Assembly (NCBI GenBank): GCA_963712815.1
Contig: CAVQJL010000010.1
Coordinates: 1-64,000, forward strand
Reading direction: 5' to 3'
Source: RPQJ01 sp963712815
Lineage (GTDB): Bacteria; Pseudomonadota; Gammaproteobacteria; Steroidobacterales; Steroidobacteraceae
Length of the DNA stretch: 64,000 nucleotides
Shown one piece after another: positions 46,779 through 54,286 of the stretch; the stretch's first letter is position 1, and each line of letters starts with the position of its first letter. The notes beneath the pieces were generated by a model, which was not told the DNA's origin, did no database searches, and saw only the letters and a program-made list of their open reading frames with translations. Position numbers and translations under genes: made by a program.

Positions 46779-47279
46779 ATGCGACCGGGTTCGACGTACC
46801 TGCCGATGCTTGCTTCCCTGCTCCTCGCCTCGAGCCTCGCCTGCGGCGCCAGCGCCGAGCCGCAGGAGGCACCCGACTTCGAACTGCCTGCGCGCGGCGG
46901 CGACGCCGTGCGGCTTGCGGACCTCAAGGGCCAGGTCGTGATGATCAACTTCTGGGCGACGTGGTGCGGGCCCTGCCGCCAGGAGATGCCGCTGCTCGAG
47001 CAGATCCAGGCGAAGTACGAGCCGCTCGGCTTCACCCTGCTCGGCGTCAACGTCGAGCCCGACAGCGCCGGCGCCGTGAAGTGGCTCGAAAAGGTGCCGG
47101 TGAGCTTCCCGATCCTGTTCGACACCGCCAACGCGGTCGCCGAGCGCTTCGGCGTGGAGGGCATGCCGAGCTCGGTGTTCGTCGATCGCGAGGGACGCGT
47201 GCGCTACGTGCACCGCGGCTACAAGCCGGGCGACGAGGCGCAGTACGCGGACCTGATCCGAAGCCTGGTGAAGGAGTGA
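46779..47279 (+). CDS. TlpA/ResA-like periplasmic thioredoxin
   Basis: 166 residues from ATG 46779 with CCAGGAG upstream. A signal sequence (MLASLLLASSLACGASA), possibly a lipoprotein-type cleavage, precedes a thioredoxin-like domain with NFWATWCGPCRQEMPLL and cis-Pro loop EGMPSSVFVDREG. Such proteins reduce cysteine pairs in exported proteins, for example apocytochrome c haem sites. That role would fit the CxxCH proteins nearby. The next gene starts 5 bp downstream. Confidence 0.9.
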   Translation: MRPGSTYLPMLASLLLASSLACGASAEPQEAPDFELPARGGDAVRLADLKGQVVMINFWATWCGPCRQEMPLLEQIQAKYEPLGFTLLGVNVEPDSAGAVKWLEKVPVSFPILFDTANAVAERFGVEGMPSSVFVDREGRVRYVHRGYKPGDEAQYADLIRSLVKE

Positions 47280-47284
47280 ATCGA

Positions 47285-47509
47285 ATGTTCCTGCGCAGGA
47301 TCCTGCTGATGACCGCGCTCGGCGCCGCCGCGGGCTGCAGCGGCATCGAGCCCTGGGTAAAGCCGTACGAGCGACAGAACTTCGCCGATCCCCTGATGGC
47401 CGCCGACCGCAACCCGGTCGCCACGAGCTACCTCAACCACGTGTTCGAGGCACGCGAGGGCGCCCGCGGGGCGCTGGCGAGCCACGGCGGCGGCTGCGGC
47501 TGCAACTGA
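47285..47509 (+). CDS. DUF4266 lipoprotein
   Basis: 74-residue lipoprotein with signal RRILLMTALGAAAGC. The mature part has the family pattern IEPWVKPYERQNFADPLMAA and ends GGGCGCN, a conserved Cys-rich C-terminus typical of DUF4266. The function is not known. The family is usually encoded beside DUF3570 barrels, TlpA proteins and ApbE, as with its neighbours here. The terminal Cys pair may be the substrate of the adjacent TlpA protein, which is inference. Confidence 0.88.
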   Translation: MFLRRILLMTALGAAAGCSGIEPWVKPYERQNFADPLMAADRNPVATSYLNHVFEAREGARGALASHGGGCGCN

Positions 47510-47516
47510 GGACACG

Positions 47517-48656
47517 ATGGATCGCCCCGCCATTCGCGACCTGCTCGCCTTGCTGCTCGCGCCGCTCGCCTGGCCGGCGCAGGCGGCCGTGCTGCCCGAC
47601 GACCGCGCCGACGTGCTCTACCACCGCTACGAGGGCGGCGGCGTCACGGTGGACGGCCCGTCGCTGCTGGTGCGGAAGAAGGTCGCCGAAAACTACTCGG
47701 TCTCCGCCAACTACTACGTGGACATGATCTCGAGCGCTTCCATCGACGTGCTGACCACGGCGAGCCCGTACGACGAGCGTCGCCAGCAGGGCAGCCTCGC
47801 GCTCGACGCGCTGAACGGCAAGACCCAGTACAGCCTGAGCTTCACCAACAGTGACGAGGACGACTACACGGCCAACACGGCGAGCTTCGACGTGAGCCAG
47901 GACCTGTTCGGCGACCTCACCACGCTCTCGCTCGGCTTCAGCCGCGGCTGGGACGAGGTGCGCAAGCGCGGCGACGCCGGGTTCGAGGAGCCGGTGGACC
48001 GGCGCAACTACCGGCTCGGTCTGTCGCAGATCGTCACGCCGACGCTGATGCTGGGCCTCGCCTACGAGACCATTACGGACGAGGGCTTCCTCAACAATCC
48101 CTACCGCTCGGTGCGCTACCTCGACGCGGAGAACCCCGCCGGGTTCGCCTTCCAGCCCGAGGCGTACCCGAACACGCGCACCAGCAACTCGGTCGCGTTC
48201 AACGCCCGCTACTTCCTGCCGTACCGGGCCGTCGCCTTCGGCGAATACCGCTGGTTCACCGACACCTGGGGCATCGACGCCAACACCGTGCGGCTCGGCT
48301 ACACGCACCCGATCGGCGAGCGCTGGATCGTCGAGGGCGGCTACCGCTGGTACGACCAGTCCTCCGCGGATTTCTACTCCGATCTCTTCCCGCGCCGCGA
48401 CGCCCAGAATTTCCTGGCGCGTGACAAGGAATTGAGCACCTTCACGAGCCACATGCTGAGCATCGGCGCGACCTACGAGTTCGGGGCCTCGCGCTGGTCG
48501 TTCCTCAAGCGCTCGACGGTCAACCTGTTCTACGACCGCATGCGCTTCGACTACGACGACTTCCGCAACATCCTCGAGGGCGGCGCGCCGGGCGCCGAGC
48601 CGCTCTACGGCTTCGACGCCAACGTGTATCGCGTGTTCGTGTCGGCGTGGTTCTGA
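47517..48656 (+). CDS. DUF3570 outer-membrane protein
   Basis: 379 residues with a signal peptide (LLALLLAPLAWPAQA) and a long beta-barrel ending FVSAWF. Recognisable DUF3570 features are DVLYHRYEGGGVTVDGPS, the ENYSVSANYYVDMISSASID segment and DALNGKTQYSLSF. It is predicted to sit in the outer membrane; its role is unknown. It lies 7 bp after the DUF4266 gene and ends the plus-strand redox cluster, 7 bp from the convergent hydrolase. Confidence 0.92.
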   Translation: MDRPAIRDLLALLLAPLAWPAQAAVLPDDRADVLYHRYEGGGVTVDGPSLLVRKKVAENYSVSANYYVDMISSASIDVLTTASPYDERRQQGSLALDALNGKTQYSLSFTNSDEDDYTANTASFDVSQDLFGDLTTLSLGFSRGWDEVRKRGDAGFEEPVDRRNYRLGLSQIVTPTLMLGLAYETITDEGFLNNPYRSVRYLDAENPAGFAFQPEAYPNTRTSNSVAFNARYFLPYRAVAFGEYRWFTDTWGIDANTVRLGYTHPIGERWIVEGGYRWYDQSSADFYSDLFPRRDAQNFLARDKELSTFTSHMLSIGATYEFGASRWSFLKRSTVNLFYDRMRFDYDDFRNILEGGAPGAEPLYGFDANVYRVFVSAWF

Positions 48657-48663
48657 GGCCCGT

Positions 48664-49446
48664 TCAGGGCGGGCCGGCGAGGTAGTCGAGCACCGCCACC
48701 GCGAACAGCCCGGGCACCTCGTTGGCGGCGAAGATGCCCGCGGCAAGGGTCGCCTCGCGCGCGGGACGGAACGCGGCTCGCAGCGGCGCCGCGCGCCCGG
48801 GACTCGCGAACGGGTCGTCGCGACCGTACAGCAGCAATGCCGGGCAGCGCACCCGCGGCAGTCGCTCCTCCATGCGGTAGTCGGCGACCGCGAAATGGCC
48901 CTGCTCGCTCGCCGCACCGGCGCGGAACAGGTCCACGACCAGGCGCTGCACGAGATCGGGCCGCGGCAGCCAGCCCGCGAATTTCCGCCACTTCTCGACC
49001 AGGTGCGAGCCGTCCTCGGCCAGGGTCCATTGCCTGAAGTGCCGGGAGAGTTCGGCCCGCCCGGCGGCGTCGGTGTACACGGGCCCCGACAGCACCGCGC
49101 GCTCGACCCGCCCAGGCTGCGCCGCCGCCATCTCGACGGCGATCACTGCACCCGTGTGATGGCCTACCACGACAACGCGCTCGACCCCGAGAGCATCGAG
49201 CACGTCGAACGCGGCCTCCGCATAGTCCGCTACCCGCGGCTGGCCCGCCACCGGATCGGAGCAACCGTAGCCCGGCGTGTCGAGCGCGATCACGCGGCGC
49301 GTGGCCGCAAGCAGCGGCAGCACCTCCGCGAACTCGTCCACGGAACGGGGCGTCTGGTGCAACAGCAACAGCGGAGTCGCCGCCCCGGTCCCGGCCTCGA
49401 CGTAGTGAACCTGGCCGAGGCGCGTCGCGCAGAGGCCGCGCTTCAC
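48664..49446 (-). CDS. Alpha/beta hydrolase
   Basis: 260 residues from GTG 49446, overlapping the DUF2130 stop (GTGA). It has an alpha/beta-hydrolase fold with the oxyanion strand LLLLHQTPRSVDEF, a GYGCSDP loop and nucleophile elbow VVVGHHTGAVIAVEMA. The elbow has Thr where most members have Ser. The acid is probably Asp in LLYGRDDPFASPG; the usual C-terminal catalytic His is not obvious (the tail reads IFAANEVPGLFA), so activity may be altered or the protein may be non-hydrolytic. It is cytoplasmic, with no signal. Substrate unknown. Confidence 0.82.
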   Translation of the reverse strand: MKRGLCATRLGQVHYVEAGTGAATPLLLLHQTPRSVDEFAEVLPLLAATRRVIALDTPGYGCSDPVAGQPRVADYAEAAFDVLDALGVERVVVVGHHTGAVIAVEMAAAQPGRVERAVLSGPVYTDAAGRAELSRHFRQWTLAEDGSHLVEKWRKFAGWLPRPDLVQRLVVDLFRAGAASEQGHFAVADYRMEERLPRVRCPALLLYGRDDPFASPGRAAPLRAAFRPAREATLAAGIFAANEVPGLFAVAVLDYLAGPP

Positions 49447-50693
49447 CCGGCGTCTTCCGCGTGCCCGGGTTGCGCAGGCAATGCCGCGGGCTCGAGCTCG
49501 AGCTGCGGCAGGTCCTGCTGCGCGAGGCCCTGCAGGTCGCCGGCGATGCCGAGGAGCTGCGCGGTTGCGAGCTGGATCTGCTTCTCGCGGCGGTTCCAGC
49601 GCTGCTGCGTCGTCGCACGCTCGCTGTCGAGTTCGGCGCGCATCTTCGTGAAGGCTTCGTACACCGCGCGCAGCTTGAGCGCGAACTGCGGACTCACGAG
49701 GTAGTCGTATACCGCCTCCATCTTCTCGCCCTTGTTCGCGCTCGCCACGCGAGCGCGGTGCGCGTCGAGCAGGCCTTCGCGCAACGCACTGGCTAGGGGC
49801 ACGGCCGCGGTGGGCGAGCTCACCCAGACGTGCTCGTGCAGGCCGAAGGGCTGACCCGGCGGCCACTCGGCCGGGAACGAGGTCGTGACGACCACGCCCG
49901 CCTCCGCGCCCGCCGCACGCATGTCCTCGCGCAGCTTCGACGGCCATCCGGCGCCCCAGTTCTGCGCCCGCTTGGCCTCCCAGAGGATGGCACCCGCCGC
50001 CTGCCCCGATCGGCTGATGACCGTGTGCAGCGCGTCGCCGCCGCGCGCGCCCTTCCTGACCTCGGCGATCACGTCGAGCGGAAAGGCCTGCCCGAGCTGC
50101 TCTTCGAGCAGCAGTTCCAGCACCTCGCCCTGCAGCTGCTGCGAGCCCTGGGCGCCCTTGCGCTGTGCCTCCTCGAGGCGCGCACGCATGTCGTCGATGG
50201 TCTTCTGCAACTCGGCCTCGCGCAGGCGTGCGCGTTCGCCCTCGCCCGCCCGCACGCGGTCCTCGATCTCGCGTCGCTGCGCATCGAGGCGCCGCTGGGT
50301 CTCGAGCTCGAGCGCCTGGCGCGCCTCCTCGAGCCGGGCACTCTCCCGGCGCAGCTCGAGCTCCCGGCCCTGCAGGTCCGCGACCTGCCCGGCCTTGTCG
50401 GCGAGCGACTGCCGCAGCGCCGCGAGTTCCTCCTCGACGCGCCGCTGGCGCTCTGCGGCCTCGCGCGCGAGGCGTCGCCCGAGTTCGGTCTCGACCGACT
50501 GGCGCTCACCCGCGAGCGCCTCCGCGCTCGCCTTCGCCAGCGCCTCCAGCGAGCGCTTCGCGAAGCCCTCGCCGAGGCCGAACTCGCGCTCGCAGTGCGG
50601 ACAGGTGACGCGGGTGTCCGGGTCGAGCAGCAGTCGATGGCGGCGGGCGTCGCCGGCCGCTGCACTCACGAGCGCCGTGTCCGTCCCGGTCAT
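49443..50693 (-). CDS. DUF2130 protein with PD-(D/E)XK-like nuclease domain
   Basis: 416 residues from ATG 50693, in an ATGA overlap with a 47-residue membrane protein. An N-terminal zinc-finger-like pair VTCPHCEREFG is followed by a long coiled coil (about 60-200, with ESARLEEARQALELE). The DUF2130 domain (about 210-390) has AGAILWEAKRAQNWGAGWPS, with the E-x-K of a restriction-endonuclease-like core, and GVVVTTSFPAEWPPGQPFG. DUF2130 proteins are widespread with no established function; a nucleic-acid role is suspected. The 3' end couples to the alpha/beta hydrolase. Confidence 0.88.
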   Translation of the reverse strand: MTGTDTALVSAAAGDARRHRLLLDPDTRVTCPHCEREFGLGEGFAKRSLEALAKASAEALAGERQSVETELGRRLAREAAERQRRVEEELAALRQSLADKAGQVADLQGRELELRRESARLEEARQALELETQRRLDAQRREIEDRVRAGEGERARLREAELQKTIDDMRARLEEAQRKGAQGSQQLQGEVLELLLEEQLGQAFPLDVIAEVRKGARGGDALHTVISRSGQAAGAILWEAKRAQNWGAGWPSKLREDMRAAGAEAGVVVTTSFPAEWPPGQPFGLHEHVWVSSPTAAVPLASALREGLLDAHRARVASANKGEKMEAVYDYLVSPQFALKLRAVYEAFTKMRAELDSERATTQQRWNRREKQIQLATAQLLGIAGDLQGLAQQDLPQLELEPAALPAQPGHAEDAG

Positions 50694-50833
50694 GCGCCGC
50701 GGCCCGCGCCCGGCTTCCCGCCGCCGGCGCGTCGCCGCCGGCGCTCCCAAAGCATGAGCAGCGGGCCGACCACGAGCATGAACAGCACGATGAACAGGTA
50801 CACGGCGAACACGCCGGCGAAGAGCGAATTCAT
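50690..50833 (-). CDS. 47-residue single-span membrane protein
   Basis: Short gene from ATG 50833 with AGGAG 8 nt upstream, ending in a TGA that overlaps the DUF2130 ATG. One long hydrophobic helix (LFAGVFAVYLFIVLFMLVVG) is followed by a strongly basic tail beginning WERRRRR, giving a cytoplasmic C-terminus by the positive-inside rule. No family is recognised. The ribosome-binding site, the translational coupling and the clean hydrophobic segment support a real gene. Confidence 0.7.
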   Translation of the reverse strand: MNSLFAGVFAVYLFIVLFMLVVGPLLMLWERRRRRAGGGKPGAGRGA

Positions 50834-50911
50834 GAGCGGCACTCCTGTGCAGGCCTGCGGTTTTCATTCGGGCGGTGCCGCGCGTGCCGCGTACCGTCCG
50901 CTCGGGGCATC

Positions 50912-51475
50912 TTAGTCGCCGGCGCCGGAGTCACCAATCCGCCGCCCGGCCGGATCGCCGGACGGCACGGCGCCGAGCAGGCGCGCGTAGAGCGCGAGAT
51001 CCCGGGTCGAATGGCAGCAGAACGTCACCGACTCGATCGATGGCAGGTCCGCCAGTGCCGTGCGCACGGCCGCAATCGCGACCTTGGCGGCCTGCTCCAC
51101 CGGGTAGCCGTACACGCCCGCGCTGATGCACGGAAAGGCGAGGCTTCGCAGGCCGTGCCCGGCCGCGAGTTCGAGCGAGCGGCGGTAGCACGACGCCAGC
51201 AGCCCGCTCTCGCCGTGCTGCCCGCCGTGCCAGACCGGCCCGACCGTGTGGATGACGAACTGCGCGGGCAGCCGATGCCCGCCCGTGATGCGCGCCTCGC
51301 CGGTCGGACAGCCGCCGAGCGCGCGGCACTCCTCGAGCAGGCCCGGTCCCGCAGCGCGGTGGATCGCGCCGTCCACGCCGCCGCCGCCGAGCAGCGAGTT
51401 GTTCGCCGCGTTCACGATGGCATCCACCGGCAGCGTGGTGATGTCGGCCTCGACGGCGCGCAGCAATGGGCTCAC
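50912..51475 (-). CDS. Macrodomain ADP-ribose-binding/hydrolase protein
   Basis: 187 residues from GTG 51475 with AAGGA upstream; it is a single-domain macrodomain of YmdB size. Motifs are VNAANNSLLGGGGVDGAIH (adenosine and distal ribose loop), the HTVGPVWHGG strand and FPCISAGVYGYP (diphosphate loop). These enzymes hydrolyse O-acetyl-ADP-ribose or remove ADP-ribose from proteins. It is separated by 78 bp from the 47-residue gene on the same strand. Confidence 0.93.
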   Translation of the reverse strand: MSPLLRAVEADITTLPVDAIVNAANNSLLGGGGVDGAIHRAAGPGLLEECRALGGCPTGEARITGGHRLPAQFVIHTVGPVWHGGQHGESGLLASCYRRSLELAAGHGLRSLAFPCISAGVYGYPVEQAAKVAIAAVRTALADLPSIESVTFCCHSTRDLALYARLLGAVPSGDPAGRRIGDSGAGD

Positions 51476-51636
51476 GGCAATGGATCCTTCAGATCGGACT
51501 GGCAGGCGGCACTGTGCCGCAGCGGGGCCGATCCGCTCAACCACGAGGCACACCGTCCCTCCGGAACCCGGCCGGAGAGCCCGCGTCATGGCCTCGTTTG
51601 ACGATCAGCTCCGACTGTTGCGTAATCGCGACGTTT

Positions 51637-51659
51637 GCGCCGTGCATCTGGCACGGCGC
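51637..51659 (+). promoter_or_regulatory. Leader hairpin before the second TonB receptor gene
   Basis: Perfect 9-bp inverted repeat GCGCCGTGC-ATCTG-GCACGGCGC ends about 20 bp before the receptor start and just before its GAGGGAG ribosome-binding site. It could be an operator or a post-transcriptional hairpin controlling translation. Confidence 0.45.
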
Positions 51660-51678
51660 TCTAGTGAGGGAGATGCGA

Positions 51679-54183
51679 ATGAGCAACGAATCGAGCCGGA
51701 TGCTGGCGCGCATCGTGTCGGGCGTGCTCGCGGCCACGGCCACCCAGGCTGCCGTGGCGCAGGCCTCGAACGACGACCTCGAGAACATCATCGTCACCGG
51801 CACGCGCGTTGCGGATCGCTCGGCACTGGAAACCGCCGTACCGGTGGACATCGTCGTCGGCGGAGGCGCTCGCCAACGTGGGCGTCACCGAGCTCAACCA
51901 GGCGCTGTCCATCGCGCTGCCCTCGTTCAATTTCCCGCGGCCCGGCCTCGCCGACGGCACGGACACCATCCGCCCCGCGACGCTGCGCGGCCTGTCGCCC
52001 GACCAGACGCTGGTGCTGCTCAACTCGAAGCGGCGCCACGCCTCCTCGCTTGTCAACGTCAATGGAACGATTGGACGCGGTGCGGCCGCCGTGGACCTCA
52101 ATACGATCCCGACGGCGGCCGTGAACTCCATCGAGGTGCTGCGCGACGGCGCCTCGGCGCAGTACGGCTCCGACGCCATTGCCGGCGTCATCAACGTCCG
52201 GCTGCGCGACGACGCGCGAGGGCGGCGACCTCACCGCCCTGTACGGCCAGCGCGAGTCGAGCTACACGACGCCCACCGGCACCCCGCCGGCCGGCGCGAC
52301 CTGGTCTGCGAAGTCGCGCATCGACCGCAGCGTCTCCGACGGCGAGACCTTCACCGTGCACGGCTGGAAGGGCTTCGCGCTCGGCGACGTCGGGTTTTCT
52401 CACGCTGACGGGCGAGTACAAGGACCAGTCGCGCACCGAGCGCAGCGGCTGGGACTTCCGCCAGCAGTACCCGCTGCGTGAACGGCGCCTTCGACCCGCG
52501 CGAGCAGACCATCGGCCGCTTCAATGCCTGGTATGGCGAGCCCGAGCTCGACCAGTTCACGCTTCTTCGCCAACGCCGGCTACGACCTCGCGAACGGCGC
52601 CCGGTTGTACGGCTGGGCGAGCTACCAGGACCGCGAAGCGCGCTCGGCCGGCTTCTTCCGTCGCGCGCTCGACGACCGCAACGTCGTCGAGATCTACCCG
52701 GACGGATTCCTGCCGATCATCGCGCCCGAGGTCACCGACTACAGCCTCGCCGCCGGCGATCGACTGGGCCTGGGGCGAGTGGCAGATGGACAGCTCGCTG
52801 GTGTACGGCTTCAACGAGATGGAGTTCACGATCGAGCAGACCCTCAACCGCTCGCTCGGGCCCGCGAGCAAGACCCGGTTCGACGCCGGCGGATTCGACT
52901 ACGACCAGCTGGTGTTCAACTTCTCGGGCGTGCGCCGGTACGAGGTCGGCGGGCTCGCCTCGCCACTCAACGTCGCCGCCGGCATCGAGGCGCGCACCGA
53001 GGGCTACTCGATCTCGGCGGGCGAACCCGATTCCTGGCGCAACGGCGGCGTGCTGCTGCCGAACGGCAATCCCACCGCCTCGGGCGCGCAGGTGTTCCCC
53101 GGCTTCCAGCCTGCCAACGCAGTCGACGAGGACCGCACCGCCGTGGGCGCCTACGTGGACATCGAGGCAAACCTGACCGAGAAATTCCTCGGATCGGTGG
53201 CGCTGCGGGTCGAGGACTACTCGGACTTCGGCAGCAACCTCTCCGGCAAGCTCGCCGGCCGCTACGACTTCACCGGGTCGTTCGCGCTGCGCGGCTCGGT
53301 GCAGAACGGCTTCCGCGCGCCGTCGCTGCAGCAGCAGTACTTCGCGACCACCTCGACCAACTTCATCAACGGCGTGCCGTTCGACATCGCGACCTTCCCG
53401 GTGGACGACCCGGTGGCGGAGGCCCTCGGCGCGAAGCCGCTCGACGCCGAGGAGTCGGTCAACTTCTCGCTCGGCGCGGTGCTGCGCTTCGCCGACGTCA
53501 CGATCACCGTGGACGCCTACCGCATCGACATCGACGACCGCATCGTGCTGTCGGAGAATCTCACGCAGGCCAACGTGCGCGAATACCTCGAGAGCCTCGG
53601 TTTCGTCGGCGTCGGTGGCGGCCGCTTCTTCATCAATGGCGTGGACACCGAGACGACGGGCGTGGACGTGGTCGTGAACTGGCCCTGGGTGAGCGCGAGT
53701 GCCGGCAGGTTCGACTTCACGCTGGTCGCCAACTGGAACGACACCGACGTCACCCGCGTGCCGACCACGCAGGAACTCGACGCGCTGGCGCCCCCGCCGC
53801 CGCTGTTCGCCCGGGTGAACGTCCTCACGTTCGAGGACGGCAACCCGAGCGACAAGTACGCCGCAATCGCCAGCTGGAGCCTGGACCGCTTCGGCGCCAC
53901 GGCGCGCGTCACGCGCTACGGCGAGGCGCTCGACCCGGGCACCTCGGCCGCCCTCGACTTCGAACTCGGCGCGGCGACGCTGGTGGACCTGGAGGCGCGC
54001 TTCGACGCGACCGACCGCATCCGCGTCGCGCTCGGTGCGGAGAACCTGTTCGACGAGTACCCGGACGCGTTCCCGGTCGCGCGCAACGGGACCGGTAACA
54101 CGCCGTTCTCGAATTACTCGCCGTTCGGCCGCTCGGGCCGCTACGTGTACGGACGGGTGTCGATTCGGCTTCTAGACCTGTGA
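51679..54183 (+). pseudogene. TonB-dependent receptor, six frameshifts in the N-terminal third
   Basis: Correcting six single-base insertions (near 51864, 52213, 52394, 52484, 52561 and 52758) yields one protein of about 832 residues. A signal peptide is followed by a TonB box ENIIVTGTRV and a plug with LPSFNFPRPGLADGTDTIRP and GASAQYGSDAIAGVINV. The barrel is intact in one frame from about 52780, including VALRVEDYSDFGSNLSGKL and the RIRVALGAENLFDEYPDAFP strand pair. ATG 51679 has a better-spaced ribosome-binding site than ATG 51673. Such receptors import sugars, siderophores or other ligands; the substrate is unknown. The C-terminus ends RLLDL. Every key motif survives, so error is more likely than decay. 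Confidence 0.82.
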
Positions 54184-54216
54184 CGTCTGGCCGCCGCGTC
54201 GCCGCCGGCCAGACGT
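54183..54216 (+). terminator. Hairpin after the TonB receptor gene
   Basis: Perfect 10-bp arms ACGTCTGGCC (54183-54192) and GGCCAGACGT (54207-54216) start at the last base of the receptor stop codon, with a 14-nt loop. There is no T tract. Confidence 0.5.
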
Positions 54217-54286
54217 AGAATCCCGGCAGGTCCCGCGCTCGAATCTCCGGACGTGAACTTGACGCAGAAATTGTCTGTGCTCGCTC

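Noticed and set aside
48664..51475. A complete known anti-phage defence island at DUF2130 and the macrodomain
   Set aside because: No recognised defence gene set, integrase, methylase or toxin-antitoxin pair is present. The idea is kept only as a low-confidence finding.
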